From: Auanema rhodensis
Taxonomy: Eukaryota > Nematoda > Chromadorea > Rhabditida > Rhabditidae
NCBI GenBank assembly: GCA_964057225.1
Contig: OZ059897.1
Span: 23,002,001-23,066,000, forward strand
Direction: 5' to 3'
Length of the DNA: 64,000 bases
The notes beneath the pieces were generated by a model, which did not search any database, was not told the origin of the DNA, and worked only from the letters and a program-made list of their open reading frames with translations. This document shows positions 1 to 12,496 of the stretch, piece after piece. The stretch's first letter is position 1. The number at the start of each line of letters is the position of its first letter. A program made the position numbers and the translations under genes.

Positions 1-244
1 TACATACCAAGTGCACATCACGTGTACATTTAATTAGCATAAATTAAAGTTCACGTAAATTTCAAAGTCATGGTTACCATGCACCAATATCAATAAAAAT
101 TTGTTTTTAGACTAATATGGACATGGGGAATCTAATTTTGAAAACCGCATCTCTTTATCTTTCACGTGAAGCGAGTTACATACCAAGTGCACATCACGTG
201 TACATTTAATTAGCATAAATTAAAGTTCACGTAAATTTCAAAGT

Positions 245-257
245 CATGGTTACCATG
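245..257. other. Dyad element CATGGT-T-ACCATG (one example of about 360)
   Basis: A 13-bp near-perfect palindrome with 6-bp arms around a single T, at monomer positions 69-81, next to the hypervariable site at 82-84. It is intact in nearly every copy; exceptions I noticed are near 31,044 (gccatgg), 35,799 (gtcaagg), 40,081 (cattgtaacc) and 43,775 (gcgtggtaacc). The sequence shows symmetry and conservation. Protein binding or cruciform formation is not shown. Confidence 0.85.
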
Positions 258-336
258 AACCAATATCAATAAAAATTTGTTTTTAGACTAATATGGACAT
301 GGGGAATCTAATTTTGAAAACCGCATCTCTTTATCT

Positions 337-346
337 TTCACGTGAA
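337..346. other. Perfect palindrome TTCACGTGAA (one example of about 360)
   Basis: Ten-base perfect palindrome at monomer positions 161-170, containing the CACGTG E-box/G-box core bound by bHLH and bZIP proteins in many eukaryotes. A second CACGTG lies at positions 19-24 within ATCACGTG, and a near copy TTCACGTA at 50-57. The 161-170 palindrome is broken in only a few copies, for example ttcacgagaag near 49,507 and 50,917. Binding is not demonstrable from sequence. Confidence 0.8.
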
Positions 347-3300
347 GCGAGTTACATACCAAGTGCACATCACGTGTACATTTAATTAGCATAAATTAAA
401 GTTCACGTAAATTTCAAAGTCATGGTTACCATGAACCAATATCAATAAAAATTTGTTTTTAGACTAATATGGACATGGGGAATCTAATTTTGAAAACCGC
501 ATCTCTTCATCTTTCACGTGAAGCGAGTTACATACCAAGTGCACATCACGTGTACATTTAATTAGCATAAATTAAAGTTCACGTAAACTTCAAAGTCATG
601 GTTACCATGAAGCAATATCAATAAAAATTTGTTTTTAGACTAATATGGACATGGGGAATCTAATTTTGAAAACCGCATCTCTTTATCTTTCACGTGAAGC
701 GAGTTACATACCAAGTGCACATCACGTGTACATTTAATTAGCATAAATTAAAGTTCACGTAAATTTCAAAGTCATGGTTACCATGAACCAATATCAATAA
801 AAATTTGTTTTTAGACTAATATGGACATGGGGAATCTAATTCTGAAAACCGCATCTCTTTATCTTTCACGTGAAGCGAGTTACATACCAAGTGCACATCA
901 CGTGTACATTTAATTAGCATAAATTAAAGTTCACGTAAATTTCAAAGTCATGGTTACCATGAACCAATATCAAAAAAAATTTGTTTTTAGACTAATATGG
1001 ACATGGGGAATCTAATTTTGAAAACCGCATCTCTTTATCTTTCACGTGAAGCGAGTTACATACCAAGTGCACATCACGTGTACATTTAATTAGCATAAAT
1101 TAAAGTTCACGTAAATTTCAAAGTCATGGTTACCATGAACCAATATCAATAAAAATTTGTTTTTAGACTAATATGGACATGGGGAATCTAATTTTGAAAA
1201 CCGCATCTCTTTATCTTTCACGTGAAGCGAGTTACATACCAAGTGCACATCACGTGTACATTTAATTAGCATAAATTAAAGTTCACGTAAATTTCAAAGT
1301 CATGGTTACCATGAAGCAATATCAATAAAAATTTGTTTTTAGACTAATATGGACATGGGGAATTTAATTTTGAAAACCGCATCTCTTTATCTTTCACGTG
1401 AAGCGAGTTACATACCAAGTGCACATCACGTGTACATTTAATTAGCATAAATTAAAGTTCACGTAAATTTCAAAGTCATGGTTACCATGAACCAATATCA
1501 ATAAAAATTTGTTTTTAGACTAATATGGACATGGAGAATCTAATTTTGAAAACCGCATCTCTTTATCTTTCACGTGAAGCGAGTTACATACCAAGTGCAC
1601 ATCACGTGTACATTTAATTAGCATAAATTAAAGTTCACGTAAATTTCAAAGTCATGGTTACCATGAACCAATATCAATAAAAATTTGTTTTTAGACTAAT
1701 ATGGACATGGGGAATCTAATTTTGAAAACCGCATCTCTTTATCTTTCACGTGAAGCGAGTTACATACCAAGTGCACATCACGTGTACATTTAATTAGCAT
1801 AAATTAAAGTTCACGTAAATTTCAAAGTCATGGTTACCATGAACCAATATCAATAAAAATTTGTTTTTAGACTAATATGGACATGGGGAATCTAATTTTG
1901 AAAACCGCATTTCTTTATCTTTCACGTGAAGCGAGTTACATACCAAGTGCACATCACGTGTACATTTAATTAGCATAAATTAAAGTTCACGTAAATTTCA
2001 AAGTCATGGTTACCATGCACCAATATCAATAAAAATTTGTTTTTAGACTAATATGGACATGGGGAATCTAATTTTGAAAACCGCATCTCTTTATCTTTCA
2101 CGTGAAGCGAGTTACATACCAAGTGCACATCACGTGTACATTTAATTAGCATAAATTAAAGTTCACGTAAATTTCAAAGTCATGGTTACCATGAACCAAT
2201 ATCAATAAAAATTTGTTTTTAGACTAATATGGACATGGGGAATCTAATTTTGAAAACCGCATCTCTTTATCTTTCACGTGAAGCGAGTTACATACCAAGT
2301 GCACATCACGTGTACATTTAATTAGCATAAATTAAAGTTCACGTAAATTTCAAAGTCATGGTTACCATGAACCAATATCAATAAAAATTTGTTTTTAGAC
2401 TAATATGGACATGGGGAATCTAATTTTGAAAACCGCATCTCTTCATCTTTCACGTGAAGCGAGTTACATACCAAGTGCACATCACGTGTACATTTAATTA
2501 GCATAAATTAAAGTTCACGTAAACTTCAAAGTCATGGTTACCATGAAGCAATATCAATAAAAATTTGTTTTTAGACTAATATGGACATGGGGAATCTAAT
2601 TTTGAAAACCGCATCTCTTTATCTTTCACGTGAAGCGAGTTACATACCAAGTGCACATCACGTGTACATTTAATTAGCATAAATTAAAGTTCACGTAAAT
2701 TTCAAAGTCATGGTTACCATGAACCAATATCAATAAAAATTTGTTTTTAGACTAATATGGACATGGGGAATCTAATTTTGAAAACCGCATCTCTTTATCT
2801 TTCACGTGAAGCGAGTTACATACCAAGTGCACATCACGTGTACATTTAATTAGCATAAATTAAAGTTCACGTAAATTTCAAAGTCATGGTTACCATGAAC
2901 CAATATCAATAAAAATTTGTTTTTAGACTAATATGGACATGGGGAATCTAATTTTGAAAACCGCATCTCTTTATCTTTCACGTGAAGCGAGTTACATACC
3001 AAGTGCACATCACGTGTACATTTAATTAGCATAAATTAAAGTTCACGTAAATTTCAAAGTCATGGTTACCATGCACCAATATCAATAAAAATTTGTTTTT
3101 AGACTAATATGGACATGGGGAATCTAATTTTGAAAACCGCATCTCTTTATCTTTCACGTGAAGCGAGTTACATACCAAGTGCACATCACGTGTACATTTA
3201 ATTAGCATAAATTAAAGTTCACGTAAATTTCAAAGTCATGGTTACCATGAACCAATATCAATAAAAATTTGTTTTTAGACTAATATGGACATGGGGAATC

Positions 3301-3520
3301 TAATTTTGAAAACCGCATCTCTTTATCTTTCACGTGAAGCGAGTTACATACCAAGTGCACATCACGTGTACATTTAATTAGCATAAATTAAAGTTCACGT
3401 AAATTTCAAAGTCATGGTTACCATGAACCAATATCAATAAAAATTTGTTTTTATACTAATATGGACATGGGGAATCTAATTTTGAAAACCGCATCTCTTT
3501 ATCTTTCACGTGAAGCGAGT

Positions 3521-6512
3521 TACATACCAAGTGCACATCACGTGTACATTTAATTAGCATAAATTAAAATTCACGTAAATTTCAAAGTCATGGTTACCAT
3601 GAACCAATATCAATAAAAATTTGTTTTTAGACTAATATGGACATGGGGAATCTAATTTTGAAAACCGCATCTCTTTATCTTTCACGTGAAGCGAGTTACA
3701 TACCAAGTGCACATCACGTGTACATTTAATTAGCATAAATTAAAGTTCACGTAAATTTCAAAGTCATGGTTACCATGCACCAATATCAATAACAATTTGT
3801 TTTTAGACTAATATGGACATGGGGAATCTAATTTTGAAAACCGCATCTCTTTATCTTTCACGTGAAGCGAGTTACATACCAAGTGCACATCACGTGTACA
3901 TTTAATTAGCATAAATTAAAGTTCACGTAAATTTCAAAGTCATGGTTACCATGCACCAATATCAATAAAAATTTGTTTTTAGACTAATATGGACATGGGG
4001 AATCTAATTTTGAAAACCGCATTTCTTTATCTTTCACGTGAAGCGAGTTACATACCAAGTGCACATCACGTGTACATTTAATTAGCATAAATTAAAGTTC
4101 ACGTAAATTTCAAAGTCATGGTTACCATGAACCAATATCAATAAAAATTTGTTTTTAGACTGATATGGACATGGGGAATCTAATTTTGAAAACCGCATCT
4201 CTTTATCTTTCACGTGAAGCGAGTTACATACCAAGTGCACAGCACGTGTACATTTAATTAGCATAAATTAAAGTTCACGTAAATTTCAAAGTCATGGTTA
4301 CCATGAAGCAATATCAATAAAAATTTGTTTTTAGACTAATATGGACATGGGGAATCTAATTTTGAAAACCGCATCTCTTTATCTTTCACGTGAAGCGAGT
4401 TACATACCAAGTGCACATCACGTGTACATTTAATTAGCATGAATTAAAGTTCACGTAAATTTCAAAGTCATGGTTACCATGCACCAATATCAATAAAAAT
4501 TTGTTTTTAGACTAATATGGACATGGGGAATCTAATTTTGAAAACCGCATCTCTTTATCTTTCACGTGAAGCGAGTTACATACCAAGTGCACATCACGTG
4601 TACATTTAATTAGCATAAATTAAAGTTCACGTAAATTTCAAAGTCATGGTTACCATGAACCAATATCAATAAAAATTTGTTTTTAGACTAATATGGACAT
4701 GGGGAATCTAATTTTGAAAACCGCATCTTTTTATCTTTCACGTGAAGCGAGTTACATACCAAGTGCACATCACGTGTACATTTAATTAGCATAAATTAAA
4801 GTTCACGTAAATTTCAAAGTCATGGTTACCATGAACCAATATCAATAAAAATTTGTTTTTAGACTAATATGGACATGGGGAATCTAATTTTGAAAACCGC
4901 ATCTCTTTATCTTTCACGTGAAGCGAGTTACATACCAAGTGCACATCACGTGTACATTTAATTAGCATAAATTAAAATTCACGTAAATTTCAAAGTCATG
5001 GTTACCATGAACCAATATCAATAAAAATTTGTTTTTAGACTAATATGGACATGGGGAATCTAATTTTGAAAACCGCATCTCTTTATCTTTCACGTGAAGC
5101 GAGTTACATACCAAGTGCACATCACGTGTACATTTAATTAGCATAAATTAAAGTTCACGTAAATTTCAAAGTCATGGTTACCATGCACCAATATCAATAA
5201 CAATTTGTTTTTAGACTAATATGGACATGGGGAATCTAATTTTGAAAACCGCATCTCTTTATCTTTCACGTGAAGCGAGTTACATACCAAGTGCACATCA
5301 CGTGTACATTTAATTAGCATAAATTAAAGTTCACGTAAATTTCAAAGTCATGGTTACCATGAACCAATATCAATAAAAATTTGTTTTTAGACTAATATGG
5401 ACATGGGGAATCTAATTTTGAAAACCGCATCTCTTTATCTTTCACGTGAAGCGAGTTACATACCAAGTGCACATCACGTGTACATTTAATTAGCATAAAT
5501 TAAAATTCACGTAAATTTCAAAGTCATGGTTACCATGAACCAATATCAATAAAAATTTGTTTTTAGACTAATATGGACATGGGGAATCTAATTTTGAAAA
5601 CCGCATCTCTTTATCTTTCACGTGAAGCGAGTTACATACCAAGTGCACATCACGTGTACATTTAATTAGCATAAATTAAAGTTCACGTAAATTTCAAAGT
5701 CATGGTTACCATGCACCAATATCAATAACAATTTGTTTTTAGACTAATATGGACATGGGGAATCTAATTTTGAAAACCGCATCTCTTTATCTTTCACGTG
5801 AAGCGAGTTACATACCAAGTGCACATCACGTGTACATTTAATTAGCATAAATTAAAGTTCACGTAAATTTCAAAGTCATGGTTACCATGCACCAATATCA
5901 ATAAAAATTTGTTTTTAGACTAATATGGACATGGGGAATCTAATTTTGAAAACCGCATTTCTTTATCTTTCACGTGAAGCGAGTTACATACCAAGTGCAC
6001 ATCACGTGTACATTTAATTAGCATAAATTAAAGTTCACGTAAATTTCAAAGTCATGGTTACCATGAACCAATATCAATAAAAATTTGTTTTTAGACTGAT
6101 ATAGACATGGGGAATCTAATTTTGAAAACCGCATCTCTTTATCTTTCACGTGAAGCGAGTTACATACCAAGTGAACAGCACGTGTACATTTAATTAGCAT
6201 AAATTAAAGTTCACGTAAATTTCAAAGTCATGGTTACCATGAAGCAATATCAATAAAAATTTGTTTTTAGACTAATATGGACATGGGGAATCTAATTTTG
6301 AAAACCGCATCTCTTTATCTTTCACGTGAAGCGAGTTACATACCAAGTGCACATCACGTGTACATTTAATTAGCATGAATTAAAGTTCACGTAAATTTCA
6401 AAGTCATGGTTACCATGCACCAATATCAATAAAAATTTGTTTTTAGACTAATATGGACATGGGGAATCTAATTTTGAAAACCGCATCTCTTTATCTTTCA
6501 CGTGAAGCGAGT
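3521..6512 (+). repeat. 11-monomer duplication, 3,521-4,576 and 5,457-6,512
   Basis: Six consecutive monomers share a fingerprint at a 1,936-bp offset: aaaattcacg with state A; C with caataac; C with catttctt; A with actgat; G with gcacagc or gaacagc; C with gcatgaatt. The actgat change occurs only in these two places. A third copy of the first two monomers sits at 4,929-5,280. The second copy has two extra private changes (atagac near 6,101 and gtgaacagc near 6,174), so the copies have begun to diverge. Confidence 0.9.
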
Positions 6513-7040
6513 TACATACCAAGTGCACATCACGTGTACATTTAATTAGCATAAATTAAAGTTCACGTAAATTTCAAAGTCATGGTTACCATGAACCAAT
6601 ATCAATAAAAATTTGTTTTTAGACTAATATGGACATGGGGAATCTAATTTTGAAAACCGCATCTCTTTATCTTTCACGTGAAGCGAGTTACATACCAAGT
6701 GCACATCACGTGTACATTTAATTAGCATAAATTAAAGTTCACGTAAATTTCAAAGTCATGGTTACCATGAAGCAATATCAATAAAAATTTGTTTTTAGAC
6801 TAATATGGACATGGGGAATCTAATTTTGAAAACCGCATCTCTTTATCTTTCACGTGAAGCGAGTTACATACCAAGTGCACATCACGTGTACATTTAATTA
6901 GCATAAATTAAAGTTCACGTAAATTTCAAAGTCATGGTTACCATGAACCAATATCAATAAAAATTTGTTTTTAGACTAATATGGACATGGGGAATCTAAT
7001 TTTGAAAACCGCATTTCTTTATCTTTCACGTGAAGCGAGT

Positions 7041-10000
7041 TACATACCAAGTGCACATCACGTGTACATTTAATTAGCATAAATTAAAGTTCACGTAAAT
7101 TTCAAAGTCATGGTTACCATGCACCAATATCAATAAAAATTTGTTTTTAGACTAATATGGACATGGGGAATCTAATTTTGAAAACCGCATCTCTTTATCT
7201 TTCACGTGAAGCGAGTTACATACCAAGTGCACATCACGTGTACATTTAATTAGCATAAATTAAAGTTCACGTAAATTTCAAAGTCATGGTTACCATGAAC
7301 CAATATCAATAAAAATTTGTTTTTAGACTAATATGGACATGGGGAATCTAATTTTGAAAACCGCATCTCTTTATCTTTCACGTGAAGCGAGTTACATACC
7401 AAGTGCACATCACGTGTACATTTAATTAGCATAAATTAAAGTTCACGTAAATTTCAAAGTCATGGTTACCATGAACCAATATCAATAAAAATTTGTTTTT
7501 AGACTAATATGGACATGGGGAATCTAATTTTGAAAACCGCATCTCTTCATCTTTCACGTGAAGCGAGTTACATACCAAGTGCACATCACGTGTACATTTA
7601 ATTAGCATAAATTAAAGTTCACGTAAACTTCAAAGTCATGGTTACCATGAAGCAATATCAATAAAAATTTGTTTTTAGACTAATATGGACATGGGGAATC
7701 TAATTTTGAAAACCGCATCTCTTTATCTTTCACGTGAAGCGAGTTACATACCAAGTGCACATCACGTGTACATTTAATTAGCATAAATTAAAGTTCACGT
7801 AAATTTCAAAGTCATGGTTACCATGAACCAATATCAATAAAAATTTGTTTTTAGACTAATATGGACATGGGGAATCTAATTTTGAAAACCGCATCTCTTT
7901 ATCTTTCACGTGAAGCGAGTTACATACCAAGTGCACATCACGTGTACATTTAATTAGCATAAATTAAAGTTCACGTAAATTTCAAAGTCATGGTTACCAT
8001 GCACCAATATCAATAAAAATTTGTTTTTAGACTAATATGGACATGGGGAATCTAATTTTGAAAACCGCATCTCTTTATCTTTCACGTGAAGCGAGTTACA
8101 TACCAAGTGCACATCACGTGTACATTTAATTAGCATAAATTAAAGTTCACGTAAATTTCAAAGTCATGGTTACCATGAACCAATATCAATAAAAATTTGT
8201 TTTTAGACTAATATGGACATGGGGAATCTAATTTTGAAAACCGCATCTCTTTATCTTTCACGTGAAGCGAGTTACATACCAAGTGCACATCACGTGTACA
8301 TTTAATTAGCATAAATTAAAGTTCACGTAAATTTCAAAGTCATGGTTACCATGAACCAATATCAATAAAAATTTGTTTTTAGACTAATATGGACATGGGG
8401 AATCTAATTTTGAAAACCGCATCTCTTTATCTTTCACGTGAAGCGAGTTACATACCAAGTGCACATCACGTGTACATTTAATTAGCATAAATTAAAGTTC
8501 ACGTAAATTTCAAAGTCATGGTTACCATGAACCAATATCAATAAAAATTTGTTTTTAGACTAATATGGACATGGGGAATCTAATTTTGAAAACCGCATCT
8601 CTTTATCTTTCACGTGAAGCGAGTTACATACCAAGTGCACATCACGTGTACATTTAATTAGCATAAATTAAAGTTCACGTAAATTTCAAAGTCATGGTTA
8701 CCATGCACCAATATCAATAACAATTTGTTTTTAGACTAATATGGACATGGGGAATCTAATTTTGAAAACCGCATCTCTTTATCTTTCACGTGAAGCGAGT
8801 TACATACCAAGTGCACATCACGTGTACATTTAATTAGCATAAATTAAAGTTCACGTAAATTTCAAAGTCATGGTTACCATGCACCAATATCAATAAAAAT
8901 TTGTTTTTAGACTAATATGGACATGGGGAATCTAATTTTGAAAACCGCATTTCTTTATCTTTCACGTGAAGCGAGTTACATACCAAGTGCACATCACGTG
9001 TACATTTAATTAGCATAAATTAAAGTTCACGTAAATTTCAAAGTCATGGTTACCATGAACCAATATCAATAAAAATTTGTTTTTAGACTAATATGGACAT
9101 GGGGAATCTAATTTTGAAAACCGCATCTCTTTATCTTTCACGTGAAGCGAGTTACATACCAAGTGCACAGCACGTGTACATTTAATTAGCATAAATTAAA
9201 GTTCACGTAAATTTCAAAGTCATGGTTACCATGAAGCAATATCAATAAAAATTTGTTTTTAGACTAATATGGACATGGGGAATCTAATTTTGAAAACCGC
9301 ATCTCTTTATCTTTCACGTGAAGCGAGTTACATACCAAGTGCACATCACGTGTACATTTAATTAGCATGAATTAAAGTTCACGTAAATTTCAAAGTCATG
9401 GTTACCATGCACCAATATCAATAAAAATTTGTTTTTAGACTAATATGGACATGGGGAATCTAATTTTGAAAACCGCATCTCTTTATCTTTCACGTGAAGC
9501 GAGTTACATACCAAGTGCACATCACGTGTACATTTAATTAGCATAAATTAAAGTTCACGTAAATTTCAAAGTCATGGTTACCATGCACCAATATCAATAA
9601 AAATTTGTTTTTAGACTAATATGGACATGGGGAATCTAATTTTGAAAACCGCATCTCTTTATCTTTCACGTGAAGCGAGTTACATACCAAGTGCACATCA
9701 CGTGTACATTTAATTAGCATAAATTAAAGTTCACGTAAATTTCAAAGTCATGGTTACCATGAACCAATATCAATAAAAATTTGTTTTTAGACTAATATGG
9801 ACATGGGGAATCTAATTTTGAAAACCGCATCTCTTTATCTTTCACGTGAAGCGAGTTACATACCAAGTGCACATCACGTGTACATTTAATTAGCATAAAT
9901 TAAAGTTCACGTAAATTTCAAAGTCATGGTTACCATGAACCAATATCAATAAAAATTTGTTTTTAGACTAATATGGACATGGGGAATCTAATTTTGAAAA

Positions 10001-12496
10001 CCGCATCTCTTTATCTTTCACGTGAAGCGAGTTACATACCAAGTGCACATCACGTGTACATTTAATTAGCATAAATTAAAGTTCACGTAAATTTCAAAGT
10101 CATGGTTACCATGCACCAATATCAATAAAAATTTGTTTTTAGACTAATATGGACATGGGGAATCTAATTTTGAAAACCGCATCTCTTTATCTTTCACGTG
10201 AAGCGAGTTACATACCAAGTGCACATCACGTGTACATTTAATTAGCATAAATTAAAGTTCACGTAAATTTCAAAGTCATGGTTACCATGAACCAATATCA
10301 ATAAAAATTTGTTTTTAGACTAATATGGACATGGGGAATCTAATTTTGAAAACCGCATCTCTTTATCTTTCACGTGAAGCGAGTTACATACCAAGTGCAC
10401 ATCACGTGTACATTTAATTAGCATAAATTAAAGTTCACGTAAATTTCAAAGTCATGGTTACCATGAACCAATATCAATAAAAATTTGTTTTTAGACTAAT
10501 ATGGACATGGGGAATCTAATTTTGAAAACCGCATCTCTTCATCTTTCACGTGAAGCGAGTTACATACCAAGTGCACATCACGTGTACATTTAATTAGCAT
10601 AAATTAAAGTTCACGTAAACTTCAAAGTCATGGTTACCATGAAGCAATATCAATAAAAATTTGTTTTTAGACTAATATGGACATGGGGAATCTAATTTTG
10701 AAAACCGCATCTCTTTATCTTTCACGTGAAGCGAGTTACATACCAAGTGCACATCACGTGTACATTTAATTAGCATAAATTAAAGTTCACGTAAATTTCA
10801 AAGTCATGGTTACCATGAACCAATATCAATAAAAATTTGTTTTTAGACTAATATGGACATGGGGAATCTAATTTTGAAAACCGCATCTCTTTATCTTTCA
10901 CGTGAAGCGAGTTACATACCAAGTGCACATCACGTGTACATTTAATTAGCATAAATTAAAGTTCACGTAAATTTCAAAGTCATGGTTACCATGCACCAAT
11001 ATCAATAAAAATTTGTTTTTAGACTAATATGGACATGGGGAATCTAATTTTGAAAACCGCATCTCTTTATCTTTCACGTGAAGCGAGTTACATACCAAGT
11101 GCACATCACGTGTACATTTAATTAGCATAAATTAAAGTTCACGTAAATTTCAAAGTCATGGTTACCATGAACCAATATCAATAAAAATTTGTTTTTAGAC
11201 TAATATGGACATGGGGAATCTAATTTTGAAAACCGCATCTCTTTATCTTTCACGTGAATCGAGTTACATACCAAGTGCACATCACGTGTACATTTAATTA
11301 GCATAAATTAAAGTTCACGTAAATTTCAAAGTCATGGTTACCATGAACCAATATCAATAAAAATTTGTTTTTAGACTAATATGGACATGGGGAATCTAAT
11401 TTTGAAAACCGCATCTCTTTATCTTTCACGTGAAGCGAGTTACATACCAAGTGCACATCACGTGTACATTTAATTAGCATAAATTAAAGTTCACGTAAAT
11501 TTCAAAGTCATGGTTACCATGAACCAATATCAATAAAAATTTGTTTTTAGACTAATATGGACATGGGGAATCTAATTTTGAAAACCGCATCTCTTTATCT
11601 TTCACGTGAAGCGAGTTACATACCAAGTGCACATCACGTGTACATTTAATTAGCATAAATTAAAGTTCACGTAAATTTCAAAGTCATGGTTACCATGCAC
11701 CAATATCAATAACAATTTGTTTTTAGACTAATATGGACATGGGGAATCTAATTTTGAAAACCGCATCTCTTTATCTTTCACGTGAAGCGAGTTACATACC
11801 AAGTGCACATCACGTGTACATTTAATTAGCATAAATTAAAGTTCACGTAAATTTCAAAGTCATGGTTACCATGCACCAATATCAATAAAAATTTGTTTTT
11901 AGACTAATATGGACATGGGGAATCTAATTTTGAAAACCGCATTTCTTTATCTTTCACGTGAAGCGAGTTACATACCAAGTGCACATCACGTGTACATTTA
12001 ATTAGCATAAATTAAAGTTCACGTAAATTTCAAAGTCATGGTTACCATGAACCAATATCAATACAAATTTGTTTTTAGACTAATATGGACATGGGGAATC
12101 TAATTTTGAAAACCGCATCTCTTTATCTTTCACGTGAAGCGAGTTACATACCAAGTGCACAGCACGTGTACATTTAATTAGCATAAATTAAAGTTCACGT
12201 AAATTTCAAAGTCATGGTTACCATGAAGCAATATCAATAAAAATTTGTTTTTAGACTAATATGGACATGGGGAATCTAATTTTGAAAACCGCATCTCTTT
12301 ATCTTTCACGTGAAGCGAGTTACATACCAAGTGCACATCACGTGTACATTTAATTAGCATGAATTAAAGTTCACGTAAATTTCAAAGTCATGGTTACCAT
12401 GCTCCAATATCAATAAAAATTTGTTTTTAGACTAATATGGACATGGGGAATCTAATTTTGAAAACCGCATCTCTTTATCTTTCACGTGAAGCGAGT
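7041..12496 (+). repeat. 17-monomer higher-order repeat, 7,041-9,504 and 10,033-12,496
   Basis: Fourteen consecutive monomers agree at an offset of 2,992 bp (17 x 176). The states run C, A, A(cttcat), G(aaacttc), A, C, A, A, A, C(caataac), C(catttctt), A, G(gcacagc), then the gcatgaatt monomer, which is C in the first copy and T (ctcc) in the second. The three monomers at 9,505-10,032 complete the unit. This is among the clearest long-period structures in the left arm. Confidence 0.9.

Larger units (their letters stand above)
177..352 (+). repeat. Representative monomer close to consensus
   Basis: Shown as a reference unit. The consensus has 63 A, 57 T, 30 C and 26 G (31.8% G+C). Symmetric elements, by monomer position: 29-48, TTTAATT and AATTAAA arms around AGCATA; 69-81, CATGGT-T-ACCATG; 161-170, TTCACGTGAA, a perfect palindrome; 11-27, an imperfect dyad containing GTGCAC and CACGTG. 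A/T runs lie at 95-102 (aaaaattt), 104-108, 126-129 and 131-134 and could give some curvature. All six reading frames are interrupted in the consensus. There are five CpG sites. The CENP-B box pattern (TTCG....A..CGGG) is not present. Confidence 0.95.
1..2816 (+). repeat. 11-monomer higher-order repeat, copies about 1-880 and 1,937-2,816
   Basis: Five successive monomers starting at 1 have states C, A, A with cttcat, G with aaacttc, A. The same series starts at 1,937, exactly 11 monomers (1,936 bp) later. The single change gaatctaattctg near 842 is private to the first copy. The monomers between the copies (about 881-1,936) show A, A, G, A, A, A and are part of the repeat unit. Confidence 0.75.

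Noticed and set aside
277-350. Promoter or polyadenylation signals such as caataaaa and the TATA-like stretches in each monomer
   Set aside because: AT-rich DNA gives such matches by chance, and there is no gene to go with them.
177-352. Match to a known plant centromere satellite, for example the roughly 178-bp Arabidopsis or 176-bp Brassica repeats
   Set aside because: Only the monomer length agrees. The sequence does not resemble what I know of those families, so I assign no family; a database search of the monomer would settle it.
4082-4264. 60-residue minus-strand ORF; near-identical ORFs at 6,018-6,200, 20,274-20,456 (minus), 45,223-45,405 and 45,927-46,109 (plus)
   Set aside because: Each is longer than one monomer and consists only of satellite sequence. 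The consensus frame is closed by a TAG in the minus-strand tattagtct. The ORF opens where a single change removes that stop (actgat at 4,162 and 6,098; c112a at 20,352, 45,327 and 46,031). Five chance openings among about 364 copies, two pairs of which come from local duplication, are not evidence of a gene.
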